64,000 nt of DNA from Beta vulgaris subsp. vulgaris (GCF_026745355.1 NC_079209.1:14134894-14198893), one strand, 5' to 3'; shown: positions 50,687-62,904, counted from the stretch's first letter. Numbers and translations: made by a program. Notes: generated by a model not told the origin, from the sequence alone.

Positions 50687-51345
50687 CTAAATAGGAGAAA
50701 AGCAATCCCAACCATGAACACCTCACCCCTCCTCTTCCATGCTCACTCACAATTAACAAAGTTACTGGAGGATCCATAACTATCCTAGGGTCCCCTCTTT
50801 CAACTTCCACTTTTAGATTTCAAGGTAGTACTTTCATTTTGGTACAATACTTTAGAACCATTTCCCCTACTCAACCTTGAAACTGAGAAATTCTTTGTCT
50901 CATAATTCAAGTAGCCCACTCTAGAATCTTGGTAAGATCTCTCTCTAGAGATTGGGAAAGAAAATCAACTATATGCAATAGAAGATTTTTTCCTCTTGTG
51001 AAATGATATTACCTGCAACAACAACTCAAAATCACCGACACCATCCATTCCTCATACAACTTAAAACAACTCTTGTTCCACTGAAAAGAAGCGAAGAACT
51101 TTCCTAACAAATCATGCAGAGCATTACCAACAAATTTAGACAAAAAGCTTCCTCCAACAATTAACATGATAACTAAGTAGAATAAGTAGGCATACATATT
51201 ATCCATGCTACCAACTAAAGACAACTGAACTAAACCCACACTTGAAGATAACAACTATATAGAAGGAAACAAACCCAATTACAATCAGATTTGATAATTG
51301 TAGCTAGAAATTAGATATAAAAGCTGAAAATTGCAGAGCAAACTA
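50687..51345. other. No gene recognised
   Basis: Short minus-strand frames (for example 51254-51009) have no motif I can name. Confidence 0.4.
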
Positions 51346-51347
51346 AC

Positions 51348-52350
51348 TGATTACTCCTAAGCTTTAAAAAATTATCCAAAATACTCTTTTGACTAACGGA
51401 TGTTAGTGCTCTGTTAACCAATTAACTAATTAAACCTAAAAACCCTAAATAAACCTAATTAAACCTAAGTAAACCCTAAGTAAACCCTAAACTCTCTTTA
51501 ACCCAACCCCCCAAACCCTAGACCCACCAGCCCCACCACCCAATGCCAGCCCCACCATCCCCACCCCCTCCCCCTCCCCGATTGCCCCCACATAGACCTT
51601 CTTTGACGGCAACCCCCTCCCCTCGATCGACCTCCCTCACGCCTCCCCCCTCTGCCTCTTTTGTGCCTCCCTCACTAGCACCCCTTCCCCTACTAATCCC
51701 CCATGTGCCTCCCCTTCCCTCACTCTCGTCGGTGCACTTGTCCCTCTCCCCCTCCCTCATTCCCGCTGGCTTCCCGCAACCCCATCCCCTTCCAATCCTT
51801 CCTCCTGCATTTCCGAAACCGCCAGTGGTAGATCTGAAGAAATCTGCCGTTGTCGAAGATCTGAAACACTGTGACTGAGTTCGAAAGGGTGGGGGGATCA
51901 GGATTCACGATTTTGCGGCGGGGGAGGGGGAGCAACGAGTTTGAAGGGGTGGAGGGGGGGGGGCTGTGAGTTCGAAGGGGTGGGGGGAGGAGGGGGGATT
52001 CAGGCTGGGGTGGTGGGGAGGAGGCGAAGGGGGCAGGTGGGGCTGGGGGCTGGTAGGGCTAGGGTTGTTTAGGCAGGAGGGGGCGGTGGGCTGGGGGGCT
52101 TGTGGGTTAGGGGAGAGAGGGGGGTTTAGGGTTAGTTAGGATTAATTGGGTTGACTTAGGGTTAATTAGGTTGACTTAGGGCTAACTTATATATAAACGT
52201 TAACGGAGGACTAACGTCCATCAACAAAAGGATATTTGGTGATTTTTTTTAAAGGTTAGGGGTATTTGGTGAATTTTGAAAAAAGTGAGGGTATTTAGTG
52301 AATAAATTTTTTGTTATGGGTATTTGGTGAAATAACCGTAATTTTTTTTA
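51348..52350. mobile_element. Inverted-repeat element with C-rich and G-rich halves
   Basis: Left arm 51350-51425 (CTTTAAAAAATTATCCAAAA, ACGGATGTTAGTGC, CTGTTAAC) pairs with right arm 52190-52300 read in reverse (CTTTAAAAAAAATCACCAAA, GGACGTTAGTCC, CCGTTAAC). Between them 51480-51880 is C-rich and 51885-52135 G-rich, so the whole can fold back. Degenerate AAACCCTAA strings occur on the left and TTAGGGTT on the right. The proline-rich frame at 51543-51878 follows from composition. Ends and target duplication are not certain, and the right side extends past the left. Confidence 0.55.
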
Positions 52351-52904
52351 CGTCATTTTAGGAATTGCTCCAAATTAATGCAAAGTGGAGCCGAAATACT
52401 AATCACATATTAGGAATATCTATTGTATAAGGCAACTTGAGACGGTTGGTGTCCACGTAAAAATACTAAAATTCCCTTAGTCACATGATAGTTAAATTAA
52501 GTTCTTTAAAAAAATTACTGACATTCTTTAATCAATGAATTTTACTATAAATGCACGCGATAATTTGACGTTTGTTGTACAGGAATGGATGCCTCAAAAT
52601 CTTTTTACTTGAACTTTGTGAATTTTTTTTTTTTTTTACTATATGAGGTTATTAGATGTAATAACACAATTGTGTATTTTATTTGATTTCGTACGCTTTG
52701 TGTGTATACAAGATTGTAGTCGGTATAAATTGGGACAACTTCGTTATGTTATCTATACTACGTGGAAGTATGATCAAATGGAAAGAAGTTCAAGCATTAT
52801 GCCTAGGGCTGCTTGTTAATTAGACGAGCCGAGCTCGAACTGTGGTATACTCGACTTGTGTTTGTTTAAGTTTATTAGAGCACGAGTCGAGTTTGAAACT
52901 TAAC

Positions 52905-53552
52905 CAGGGCCGTTCTTGACATTTTATGGGTCCGGGGCAAAACTGAAGCTTAGGGCCTCTTACATCTGGTGGTAGAGTTAGATTTTTCGCTACTAAGTAG
53001 TACTTTTTTTTTAGACTTACACAACAAAATAAGTACACTATGTTTTTTCTTAAGTACACATCAAAATAGATAGTCAAAGTTATGTATATATATCTGAATA
53101 GTATTAGAGTCAAAGTAGGCAATTAAAAGAACGGAGAAAATATGTTTTCTTTTAAGTATATATTTTCATAGCAAACCAATATCTTAGGTATGACTCATAT
53201 TTCTACGCAAAATTTCGAGGCAGAATTACAATAGCTTACTGTAAAATCAAGATGACTTGTTTATTTTAGTATGACTTTTATTTTTATTTTAGGGGGACGG
53301 GTAACCAATTGTAGGACTGGAATACTTGCCAGAGATGTGAACCCCAAATATTATACTGAATGGAAGTCTTCAAGCAAATATAGTTGATTTTGGTCTGTCA
53401 AAAATCTTACCGCAACAAGGGTGATAGGATCACGTAGTTAATGTAAAAAATAAAAAAAACTTTTGGCCCTTAAGGGATTTGAACCTGTTATCTAATTTAT
53501 GTTATTGGGCCTGGGCGGTTGCTCTTCAAAACAACCCCCAAGGTCGGGACTG
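52905..53552. mobile_element. hAT-type non-autonomous element with a kinase gene fragment
   Basis: Starts CAGGGCCGTTCTTG and ends AAGGTCGGGACTG. It is flanked by the perfect 8-bp duplication AACTTAAC at 52897-52904 and 53553-53560, 648 bp in total. The inverted ends match only in part (CAG, CCG, CTTG). It carries a receptor-kinase-like fragment at about 53330-53431. Confidence 0.78.
53330..53431 (+). pseudogene. Protein kinase fragment (catalytic loop to DFG) captured in a hAT element
   Basis: The frame gives RDVNPK, then after a one-base shift IILNGSLQANIVDFGLSKIL and PQQG. This is the subdomain VIb-VII stretch of plant receptor-like kinases (usual form HRDVKPxNILL...DFGLS). The catalytic His-Arg and the Lys after RDV are changed or missing, and the rest of the kinase domain is not seen. 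It is preceded by TTTTAG, which could be a retained splice acceptor. It is non-functional as a kinase. Confidence 0.65.
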
Positions 53553-53893
53553 AACTTAACAAGCATAACTTTGTTCGAGCCGAACTTACACAAATGTCAA
53601 ACGAGTCGAGCTCGAACAGTCCACGAACAAACTTGACTCTTTATCCCCCTAGTTTTATAGTTTTTCTTTTAGATAATGAAACTATTAATTTATAATTGTG
53701 TTGATGTCTAGGTTTATATATTTAAATATATTATTTTTCTATACAAAAGTATAATCAACCTTGTTCACGAGGTTTCAAGCCGAATTTGAATTCGAATTAC
53801 CACGAGCCGAGTTTTGACCTATCATTGACCGAGCCGATCCTAAACTGTTTGCAAACAAAGTCAGACTCATTATCCCCTATTTTATGCCATTAA

Positions 53894-54262
53894 GGGCCTG
53901 TTCTCTTCGGCATAAAACAGCTGAACTGAACTGAACTGAACTGAATTGAACTGAACTGAACTGAACTGAATTGAACTGAACTGAACTGAATTGAACTGAA
54001 CTGAATTGAACTGAATTGAACTGAATTGAACTGAACTGATCTGAACTGAACTGAACTGAACTGAACTGAAATGAATAGTGATATGTGAGAGTAAAAGTAT
54101 TGTCAAGAGCTGAACTGAACTGAACTGAACTGAACTGGTCTGAACTGAACTGAACTGATCTGAACTGAACTGAATTGAACTGAACTGAACTGAATTGAAT
54201 TGAACTGAACTGAATTGAACTGAACTGAACTGAACTGAAAATAAGCTGGGGAGAACAGACCC
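53894..54262. mobile_element. Tourist-like TGAAC element, copy 3 (short form, 369 bp)
   Basis: GGGCCTGTTCTCTTCGGC to GGGGAGAACAGACCC between TAA at 53891 and TAA at 54263. Almost all of it is TGAAC/TGAAT pentamers around a short centre (ATGAATAGTGATATGTGAGA). The Ser-Val-Gln-Phe repeat frame on the minus strand is an artefact of the pentamer. Confidence 0.82.
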
Positions 54263-54265
54263 TAA

Positions 54266-54635
54266 CAACCTACAAACGTTGGTTTTTTTTTTTTTTTAAG
54301 ATTTTGAAATTTTGAAGGGTGGTTCCTCCAAAATAGGCCGAAACGGCTAATATTAGCTACAAACATTTTCTCCGCACATGGCCAAATTTAACCCATCCAA
54401 GATCACAAGACACAATATCCACAATTCCCACAATTCCACTTCCTTCTCCACTCCACGCTGAAATCACATTTTAGGTACTTTATCTCCCTTTATAATCATG
54501 ATCTTATATTAATGCTTTTGCATAAAGTTTCCAATTAATGATATTGGTCACTGTAATTTTCTTTATATTTTTATTTTTATCATTTTTTTGGTTGTTCTGA
54601 GTTATTATTTGGATGGTTGTTCATAATTTGTCCTA
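54266..54635. other. No gene seen
   Basis: AT-rich spacer between two MITEs. No reading frame, repeat or regulatory motif that I can support. Confidence 0.5.
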
Positions 54636-54965
54636 CTCCTTGTTCTCATAATATAGTGTTAACCTCTCTTTTTTCACGAGATTAAGGAAAATAGTATTGG
54701 TAAGATTTCTCAAAAAAAATTATTTTAAAAGTGTCTATTTGGTATTTTTGTCTTGGAACTAACTCTTTATTTTATTTTTCCTTATAAAAAATCAATGAAA
54801 GTTTGTTGGAATAGTGTAAACCAATAAATAGGGGTGCATATTTTGAATGAAAAGTAAGGATATTTTGAAAAATTTGGATAGGAATTGAAGATAATTTAGT
54901 CCAAGCAAATTAATAAAAAGGAAAACAAGCGCAATATTTTGGGATACAAAAAGAGATGGAGGGAG
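54636..54965. mobile_element. Stowaway-like MITE, 330 bp
   Basis: Flanked by TA on both sides. It ends AAAAAGAGATGGAGGGAG and starts CTCCTTGTTCTCATAATATA, the common CTCCCTCCGT-type inverted repeat. The interior is homologous, in reverse, to the split MITE at 30603-48589. Confidence 0.78.
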
Positions 54966-55968
54966 TATGTTTTTTTTTTTTGAGGCTAAGGGTACTTTAA
55001 AGATTTAAGCTTTCACAAAATTTATTGGTAACGACGTGATGTTTTAATGTTTAGGGTTAAGAAAGTCAAATGTATAGAACTTATAGCTCCGTGAACTTTT
55101 ACATTTATTAATGTTGAATGATAGATTTACTGCAATAAATTACAAAAAGAAATTTATTTGATTTTATATTTTTAACAATTGTTGCAATCAATCAAATTTT
55201 CTATAATAATCTGAATTGCTAGTTGGTTTGCTATGCATTTCTTTCTTCATGTGTTCTGTGTAATTCTTGATTCTCATGACCTCTGTAATCTTTGTTTAAA
55301 TTTGAAAGTGGGTCTTAAAAGAGTAAATGACGAGATAAACTCAAAATCTGGGATTTCCCACTTTTGGTGATATTTGATAAATTTAAAGTCTTGTTATGTT
55401 AATAGTCGATGCAAGATTATCTAGGGTTTTGCTATATATATACTAGCCTTCTTTGAACGCGATGCGTGCGTGGATTATTTTGGCAATTATTATTAAATTT
55501 ATTACAATTATCATTAAATCTAATTAAATATCATGTGGTGTAAATACAAAATATAAAAATTACTTGATGAAGGAGTTGTTTTCTTGGTATTTCTATTACT
55601 TGTTAATGGATATTGGTATTGGTATTGCATTTCAAAGTAGGCAAGATTAAAATTTTATGTCTTTGTTTTTGTAGTTGATTTATAAATTGTTTTAGTTATG
55701 TTAATTTGTTCTTCAATCATAAATTTTTTCTTTCACTACACATATTTTTATGAAATATTATTTTAGCTACTTTGAACTTCTTTTGATATACATATTTTAA
55801 ATTAGGAAATTCTATAATTGAAGAAAATCTCAAAATCTTAATAGGTAAGTATTTTTATTGAATGAAGGGTTAAAAAGTCTTTTCAAAGGGGACGCCATAG
55901 CTTCCCTTGGCTTATATAATAGAGATATAGTTGTTGATATTTTCAGTTGTTTTGTGGGTGAAGTGAAA
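54966..55968. other. Upstream region of the F-box gene
   Basis: AT-rich with no other gene. A frame without ATG enters the F-box gene from 55858. No clear promoter motif can be defended. Confidence 0.5.
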
Positions 55969-58658
55969 ATGATGGATCTTCCAATGGTGTTGATCATGGA
56001 TATTCTGTCAAGGCTTCCTGTCATAGTTCTTCTGCGCTTTCGTTGCGTATCAAAATCATGGAAGTACTTAATCGACGACAGTGATTTAATTAATCTCCAT
56101 CTGCAACATTCCCTGGCGAACACCACCAATCATGCCATGGTCATCAGAAGCAGCTATCTTTATTTGGTGAACTTCCCTGCACTTGATGAGGCAGTTGTAA
56201 TGGACCATCCTTTGAAGTATGATTCTCTTAGTACTCTTGTTGTGGGTTCTTGTAATGGGTTGCTTTGTTTGTCAAATGGGGAAGGTAGGGGTAAAGAAGG
56301 CACCATTGTTTACAATCCGGCAACTAAAAAACGCAGGGAATTGCCTGTTTCGAAGATCAATTACCCTGAGTACTTCACATGCCCTGAGCGTTTAGTATAC
56401 GGATTTGGTTATGATCTGGCTAATGATGATTATAAAGTGGTTAGGATTATACAGTTTTATAATGACATCCCTGATTTCTATGATAGCGAAGTTAAGGTCT
56501 TTAGTTTGAAGACGAGTTCTTGGAGAAGGGTTCAGGACTTTCCTCCTGAATATTACCTTTCTTTCAAAAGACAAAGTGGTGTTTATGTGAATGGATGTCT
56601 GCATTGGATGGTAATCTTGAAGCCCGACTCAGATAAGTCAAAATTGATCGTGGCATTTGATTTAACTTCTGAAGATTGTAAGGTTGTGCCGCTGCCAAAT
56701 TATTCAGCTGGTGAAGTTCACTTGACTATTGAAGTCTTGGACCAACACTTATGTTTATTAATCAATTATCCCACCATTCGGAGTGAGGTGTGGGTCATGA
56801 AGGAGTATGGTGTGCAGGAATCTTGGACGAAGTTGTTTGCAGTCATGCAGGGAGATACTATTGGACCTTTTGAATATGTGAGGCCTATTGCCTTCTCAAA
56901 GGATGGGTCTAAGGTGCTTCTCGAACAAGATCTTTCAAAGTTTATTTGGTTTGATGTGGAAACGCAGAGAGCAGAGAGAGTGAATATCTGCGGTATGCCA
57001 TCACATCCAGAAGCAGGAATGCTGGTGGAAAGCCTGGTTCTTGGTAGTCGTAAGACACACCACAACAAGAAGAGGTATTTTTGTCTTTTGTTTATATTCT
57101 CCCTCAGATTTTTTGCTTATATGTATGTTAATGTTATATTTCCATCTCTCGTTTATTACTTTTCTTTAATAGGTACTCTAGAAGTAGGCTTGATTGTTTT
57201 GAAATTACTTTTCTTTTCTTTTGTATTATTTGCAAGTTATATGCTTGAGAGGTTCCTGTTTTTCAGATTGTTATCTTAGTTGATAGCGCCATAACCTTTC
57301 TATTTAGTTCTGAGTTTCATGAATGAATGAAAGTCTAGTGAATTTGAAGGAACGTTCCAGATTGCTGTCAACTGATCTCTTTCCTCCTTTATATTTGGCT
57401 GACTGAAGTAGGGCACAAGCTCACATAACACTTCTACAGATTTGGTTGTGAATTGTGATCATGTTCCTATTACCTATATGAGGGTCGAAATGGAAAGTTG
57501 TTAGGATGAATTAATGTAATCAGGTTTGCATGGTTATATTTTTACAATCAAGCTTGTACATCTAGGACTGATTGTGTGGATATTTTGAAGAACTTTTTCA
57601 TAGTCTCTGAGTAAAAGACATGGTTTATAGGTTGTCATATGAGTTTTACCTGTTCTCCTGTTGAATGTCAAGATTTTGAGCTTTTTGTGGCTTTCATACT
57701 TCTGTTGTTGATGAATAGCAGTAATGAGAGAAGGCGACTGGCCAGCGCCAATATTGCTGCCCTGCCAAATTCGTCTACAACACACGTCGTTTCTGGAAGA
57801 ACTCCTGATTTTGACAATGTTACTGGAAATTTAAAAAAGAATCAGGAAGCACTAGATGGAAATCAGAATATCAGAAAGAAGGGTAAGAGGTAAGATACTG
57901 GATTCTGATGTGTGTTTTGCTGGCTCTTTGTGGTCTCATTGTGCATGGGACCCTAGATTATGTCCTTATGTGTATCCTTATCTTTGCAATTTTCTTATTT
58001 TCTCCTTTTATGTGTGTGTGTTAATATGTTGTGATACCTGAATACAATATTGATGAATTATTGTATTTTTTTCACAGATCTTAATCTTAAATTTTGTTTT
58101 GGATAAAGGGAAATTTCATCATTGCATTCATGTTATATACAGTATTTCGGATGAAACATATCCTGCTGGCCTGTTGGGCTCATACAACTTTTCCACACCG
58201 CATGAGAAATGTACCTTTTTTAGGTTAAAAATTAGCGGGCCAGCATGCCTGTTGTGCTCATGTTCAATTTGAAAACTGATGTCTATGCACGACATAGTAT
58301 TGAATCTGTGATGTGGTTATGATTGCGATTAGGGTCATCACATGACCACATTTATGGGAAATGTGGATGATTGCGGTTTCAAGGCCCTAAACCAAAGTTG
58401 CCATAAACTCAAGAATCTTTACAATACGGTAATGCAACCAAAATCTAAAACCATGATGCACACCCCATGGCTCACCATCATGCCTCATGCCTCATGCCTC
58501 ATGCCCATGCGCAGTTATGACAGAAAAGCATAAGAATGATACTTGAAGTGTTTATTTGAGTTAGAAAAGATGAGACTGCACTTATAGAGATTTTCTTGGT
58601 GATTTTAAGGGATAATTTGGAGGGCTTCCTGTCAAAGGGATTCAAACTGAAGCTTTAA
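55969..58658 (+). CDS. F-box/FBA protein, CPR1-like family, three exons
   Basis: Start ATG 55969 (MMDLPMVLIMDILSRLPV); the frame is open further upstream but without an ATG. Exon 1 (to about 57076) has the F-box (ILSRLPVIVLLRFRCVSKSW) and the FBA domain: VVGSCNGLLCLSNGEG, TIVYNPATKKRRELPVS, LVYGFGYDLANDDYKVVRI, SEVKVFSLKTSSWRRV and NGCLHWMV. It is closely similar to the protein at 22804. The exon 1 donor is AAGAAGAG|GTATTT. Exon 2, about 57722-57889 (SNERRRLASANIAALPN to NIRKKGKR), and exon 3, 58610-58658 (DNLEGFLSKGFKLKL, stop), join in the same phase each time. If the first intron is kept the protein stops at 57279. Likely an SCF substrate receptor with unknown target. The frame is clean. 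Confidence 0.85.
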
Positions 58659-60852
58659 GGACGCTCATTTGCTAAGGTAATTATACTCATTTTGATTGGC
58701 TTGTTATGTACATTCATACAACTATTATCCTATGTATATGTATTCTATTTTTCGTTTGTATTTTTGGTGTTTAGAATGGGCTATTTGGAGGATGGTGACC
58801 TCGAAGAGGGCTCTGGAGAATTTTGGGAAACGTCATGTCGGATAACATGGATACCTCTGCTTTCCGACTTTATCTTAAATCATGCAGACTGCTGTTTAAA
58901 TCCCTAATATCTCTGATGTTTTTGTAACTTCTGTATGCTAGGCCGGAGTTCCTTGCTGTTGGCTAAGCAACTAACAGTTTACTGTCTCTTCTGAGATTAT
59001 GTTCATGTTGTTTCCTTTTCAGTTTTAGCTGGTTTGCACTCAACTTTTTCTCATGATTTCTGTTCAGTCCAGGTTTCATATGTAGTGGTCTGAATTTGAT
59101 GTCTTTGTAAGGTTATTTTTGTTGGGAAGGAAAGTATCTTCTAGGCTCTAGCAAAACAGGTTTTCTTGTTTTTTATTGCTTGGCTTCGGCTGGATCTAAT
59201 GAATGAAAGTGATTTCAAGAAGGATAGAGTAATCCCATTCAAACAAATGAAGTAAATTTTATGTTCAACGAAATATGAAAAATCATTTCCAGCTGAAAAT
59301 GTTTTCGGTTAAACCAACCTCAATTTAAGTCTACTCAAATTCTGTAGGCTAAGTAAAAGCCACTACAATGTAACTCAAACTAACATCATTTCAATGTAGA
59401 ATGCTTGATGAAACCGGAATAAGCACCTACCGTCCCTAATTGTTATAAAAGCAGAAGCTTATATTTGACACAGATTTCTTGTAGGAGAAGAACTGACTTT
59501 TGAATTGTGCATGAACGACATAAGGACTTGCAAATCATGCAAATTAAGAACAGATCACTGGTTATTTTCTTGGAGATAGAAGCAGACCAACCAATTTCAT
59601 TAGTATAGAGTATTGGTGTAGTGAGTAGTGAAAGCTTCCTCCAGATGCACTATGAAAACAGTAGATTTTTGTTTTATTCAGGGAAAAGCAATAGACTTTA
59701 AATTAAGAGGTTCTCTTATAGTTTGGTGCAAAATTCTTCCCTCTTTCTTATGCACACCAGTGACTATGATTCTATGAACATCTCTATATACGGATTGCGA
59801 TAAGAAGTTGATATATGAACAAATGCAATGAAACGATCAAGTCTGACAATATAATTAAGTGTTTGCTTATACTGTTTTACATTATTATTGATATGGAGAA
59901 GGTTTATTGACTTCGCTGACTTTACTAACAAAAAGAAATAAGCCATAAGGTGACAGTAATATCAATGTACACTCCGTTCTCTATAAAACAATTAGCTATC
60001 TAATGTCGTTTTTCATACATAATACTACTTGCAGAAATCATTATTCTTGAGTCTTGACGCCGCAGTACCTGAACGAAGGAAAAGTGCTAGGCTTCCCATG
60101 CCACAGAGCAAGCAGATATGCCGAAAAAATGATAAAAAGGAGGAAGATGCTGCTGCTGCATAAGAAATTCTTCCTCCGCAAGGTAAACTAAGAATAAAGT
60201 CAGAGAGGTATCCTGTATTCCTGTTAATCACCAAAAAGCATTACCAAGGATAATGTGGCATGTTAAGCGGGGAGATGAACAACTTTCCTTGACAGCAGTA
60301 ACATGCTTCTTGGATAATAGACATGATCCCTATGCAAATTCATGTATATATGTTGGTCAGTAATGGTCACAACGTAGAGACATGTAGCATTGTATAATAG
60401 TATGTGATAGGAGAAACTCGGAAAATAGAAGATAAAGAAATCTAAACAACGTCAAAGACTAGAATCATAAAGACAGGTAGGGAATCTACCTTTGGCGTTT
60501 TAGATGAAATCTTCAGGTAATTCACTGATTTGATATTTTACGAACCATGTTCCTATTCTTCTTCTTCATTGTGTTTATTTTATGTAGTTTAGGTGCCTTG
60601 ATCAAACGAGTAACATATTTACATATGATCTAATCAATTTGGTGGAGTTATGCTACATGCTAAGCACATTTTGTCATTTTATAGTTAGAAAATCATATTC
60701 GCACCAATGACTGAAATGGATATATAGATTGCTTTCACATGTAGATTTGTTTCACATAGTATGTACTAGTACCTAATCAACAAAACCTATCCGTGCAACA
60801 AAGATTATATTTTATTTATTGCTCATTTGAAGAAAGTAAACAAATAGTCTTA
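58659..60852. other. No gene recognised
   Basis: The first few hundred bases may be 3' untranslated sequence of the F-box gene. A minus-strand frame at 60234-60025 (69 codons) and one at 59946-59764 show no known motif. Confidence 0.45.
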
Positions 60853-61030
60853 GGGCATGTTTTATTCGGCATAAAACAACTGAATTGAACTGAACTGAAT
60901 TGAAATGAATAGTGATATGTGAGAGTAAAAGTATTGTCCAGAGCTGAACTGAACTGAAATGAATTGTGATATGTGAGAGTAAAAGTATTGTCCAGAACTG
61001 AACTGACCTGAATTGAACTGAACTGAACTG

Positions 61031-62904
61031 TGTTATTTCTATAGGAACACTACAAGAGGGGCTGAATTGTATGTGTGAGAAATAAATGTAACTTTTCGCG
61101 GAATTATAAAACAATGAAAGGAACAAGAGAAAGACACAAGAGATTTTACAAGGAAAAACTTTTTGGGCCCAACATGAAGAAACAACCTTGACCACTAGGG
61201 ATTTTAAACTCAACTCTTTCACTATAATAGGCCAAAACACCTTTGTTACAAACCTATTATCTCTCGAGCCACTCCTTGAGTTCCTCTACAAAGTCAAGTC
61301 CCAACAACAGTTCCCTCTAACTGTTGTTCCTCTCGAACTTCACTCGAAGTTCCTTTCTCTTTCTTTGCTTCACTCAAAGCCTCACACTTTACAGGATTCA
61401 CTCAAACCCTTTCCCCAAACTCAAACAATAAGAGTTCTTCTCAACTCTTTTCTCAACTCGAAATACAAAATAGTAGAATGATAGAAAGTACTAATGAAAC
61501 AATGAACTCATATGGTAATGAAACCTGGAACTTGGAACTTTGAACTTTGGTGGTACTGACTCAATAAAAGTGATACTCAAATTAATACATTTGTAGATTA
61601 ATTATCACTTTGTCAGACACACTTTGAACTCAGTTAAGTGCTTGTCTTAAATAGTAGTAAGTTTAATGAACGTGGTTTAGATCATGTGTTTGTGGGTAAA
61701 AACATTTTCCCATGATGTTCCTCAACTAGAGGAACACGTTCCTTTTGACACCCATGATCTCCATGATCTACGTTAAACGTGTGTTATGGAAATTCTACTG
61801 CTTCCTTAATTATAGCAACCACTTATGCAGTAAACCAAAAATCTGATTTAATTAAAAAGTATTTTAATTAATAAAACCAAAATTAAATCCTTTAATAAAA
61901 CCAAAATTAAATCCTTTTATCAAAATAATATCTTTTAAAATATTTTATCTAAAAATCGAAAAAGATTTTATTTTCAATAAAGATAAAATCTTTCCTTTAA
62001 AAATATTTTCTTTAAAATCAGATTTTTAACAAACACAAAACAGTTTCCTAAATTTTAGCCTTTAACAATTTAACCGACATAGTATAACTGTTGCACCATA
62101 TAATACTTGTCTAGTTTATTTAATTTCATTAGTTCCTTAACAGTGCCAGTTCATCAGTTTCTTTGTAAGGAACTGATAAACACTATCTTATAATTTTAGT
62201 CAGTTCATCGTTTTAGACACATGTTTCCTACACTAGTTCCATAGGAACAGTTCCTTTATTCACAGGAACAATTTCATAGTTCCAATCAAAGTTATTAAAA
62301 TCGCGATTCAAATCTTAAAATCTTACGATTTTACGATTCAAAATATGGTAGACGATTCGATTCGCGATTCTAGACGATTCTATATATTTCTGTTGACTAG
62401 CGAAAACCTTGCATGTTTAAATCATGCTAACAAAGAAAATAAGAGATATATATTGTTAGTTATTGCCAATATAGTGGGTAAACAACTATTTTTTCCAATT
62501 TTTAGGTCTTTTAACTTATAATTTTAGCATATTCAATGAAGCAATATCTTGATTATATATGTTTGTAGAATCTCACGATTCTACGATTCGATTCTAAAGG
62601 TTGTTTTCGATTCAAACTAGAATCTCGATTTTAACAACATTGGTTCCAATTCATTACCTTATGAAGATATTTGTTTCTTACATAAGAAACCTAATTACAC
62701 CCTTATAGAAAAAAGCTAAGCTCTTCTTCTCTTGGAGTTCCAACACAAGAACTTCATTCTTCTCTTGGTGTTACAACTTAGAAACTTCACTTATTATCTT
62801 TATAAAGCACCATTGTTAATTCATGAACTTTGCACACATAAAACTTGTAAACCTTGTTAGTTATTACTTTAGTTTGTCATCATCAAAACTATATTAACTC
62901 AACA
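61031..62904 (-). repeat. Probable solo LTR, Ty1-copia SIRE type, inserted in copy 4
   Basis: Starts TGTTATTTCTATAGG and ends ATATTAACTCAACA, giving TGTT..AACA ends. Read in reverse it opens TGTTGAGTTAATATAG, then TTTTGATGATGACAAAC, a stretch I associate with SIRE/Maximus LTRs. The 5-bp flanks AACTG and ATATG match 3 of 5, which fits an old duplication. No coding capacity. About 1.5 kb once the internal MITE is removed. The frame at 61188-61481 has no known motif. Confidence 0.55.
62287..62642. mobile_element. hAT-type MITE, 356 bp
   Basis: Inverted ends CAAAGTTATTAAAATCGCG and (reverse) CAATGTTGTTAAAATCGAG, flanked by the perfect 8-bp duplication GTTCCAAT at 62279-62286 and 62643-62650. The interior is rich in TACGATTCG-type strings near both ends. 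It lies inside the solo LTR. Confidence 0.88.

Larger units (their letters stand above)
52804..53880. mobile_element. GAGCTCG-rich repeat element, probable hAT MITE, split by another hAT-type element
   Basis: Starts TAGGGCTGCTTGTTAATTAG and ends near TTATCCCCTA. The flanks ATTATGCC (52796-52803) and TTTATGCC (53881-53888) share 7 of 8 bases. Both pieces carry GAGCCGAGCTCGAAC-type strings. No coding capacity of its own. Confidence 0.55.

Noticed and set aside
51440..51495. Interstitial telomere repeat (CCCTAAA)
   Set aside because: Only scattered imperfect units mixed with AACCTAATTAAACC. Not a true array.
51543..51878. Proline-rich, extensin-like frame
   Set aside because: C-rich core of an inverted-repeat element, with no signal peptide or family motif.
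53882..54268. Ser-Val-Gln-Phe repeat protein
   Set aside because: Read-through of TGAAC pentamers on the opposite strand of a MITE. The same artefact occurs at 60812-61240.
60025..60234. 69-codon minus-strand frame with a Ser/Ala-rich hydrophobic stretch
   Set aside because: No family match that I know and no supporting context.
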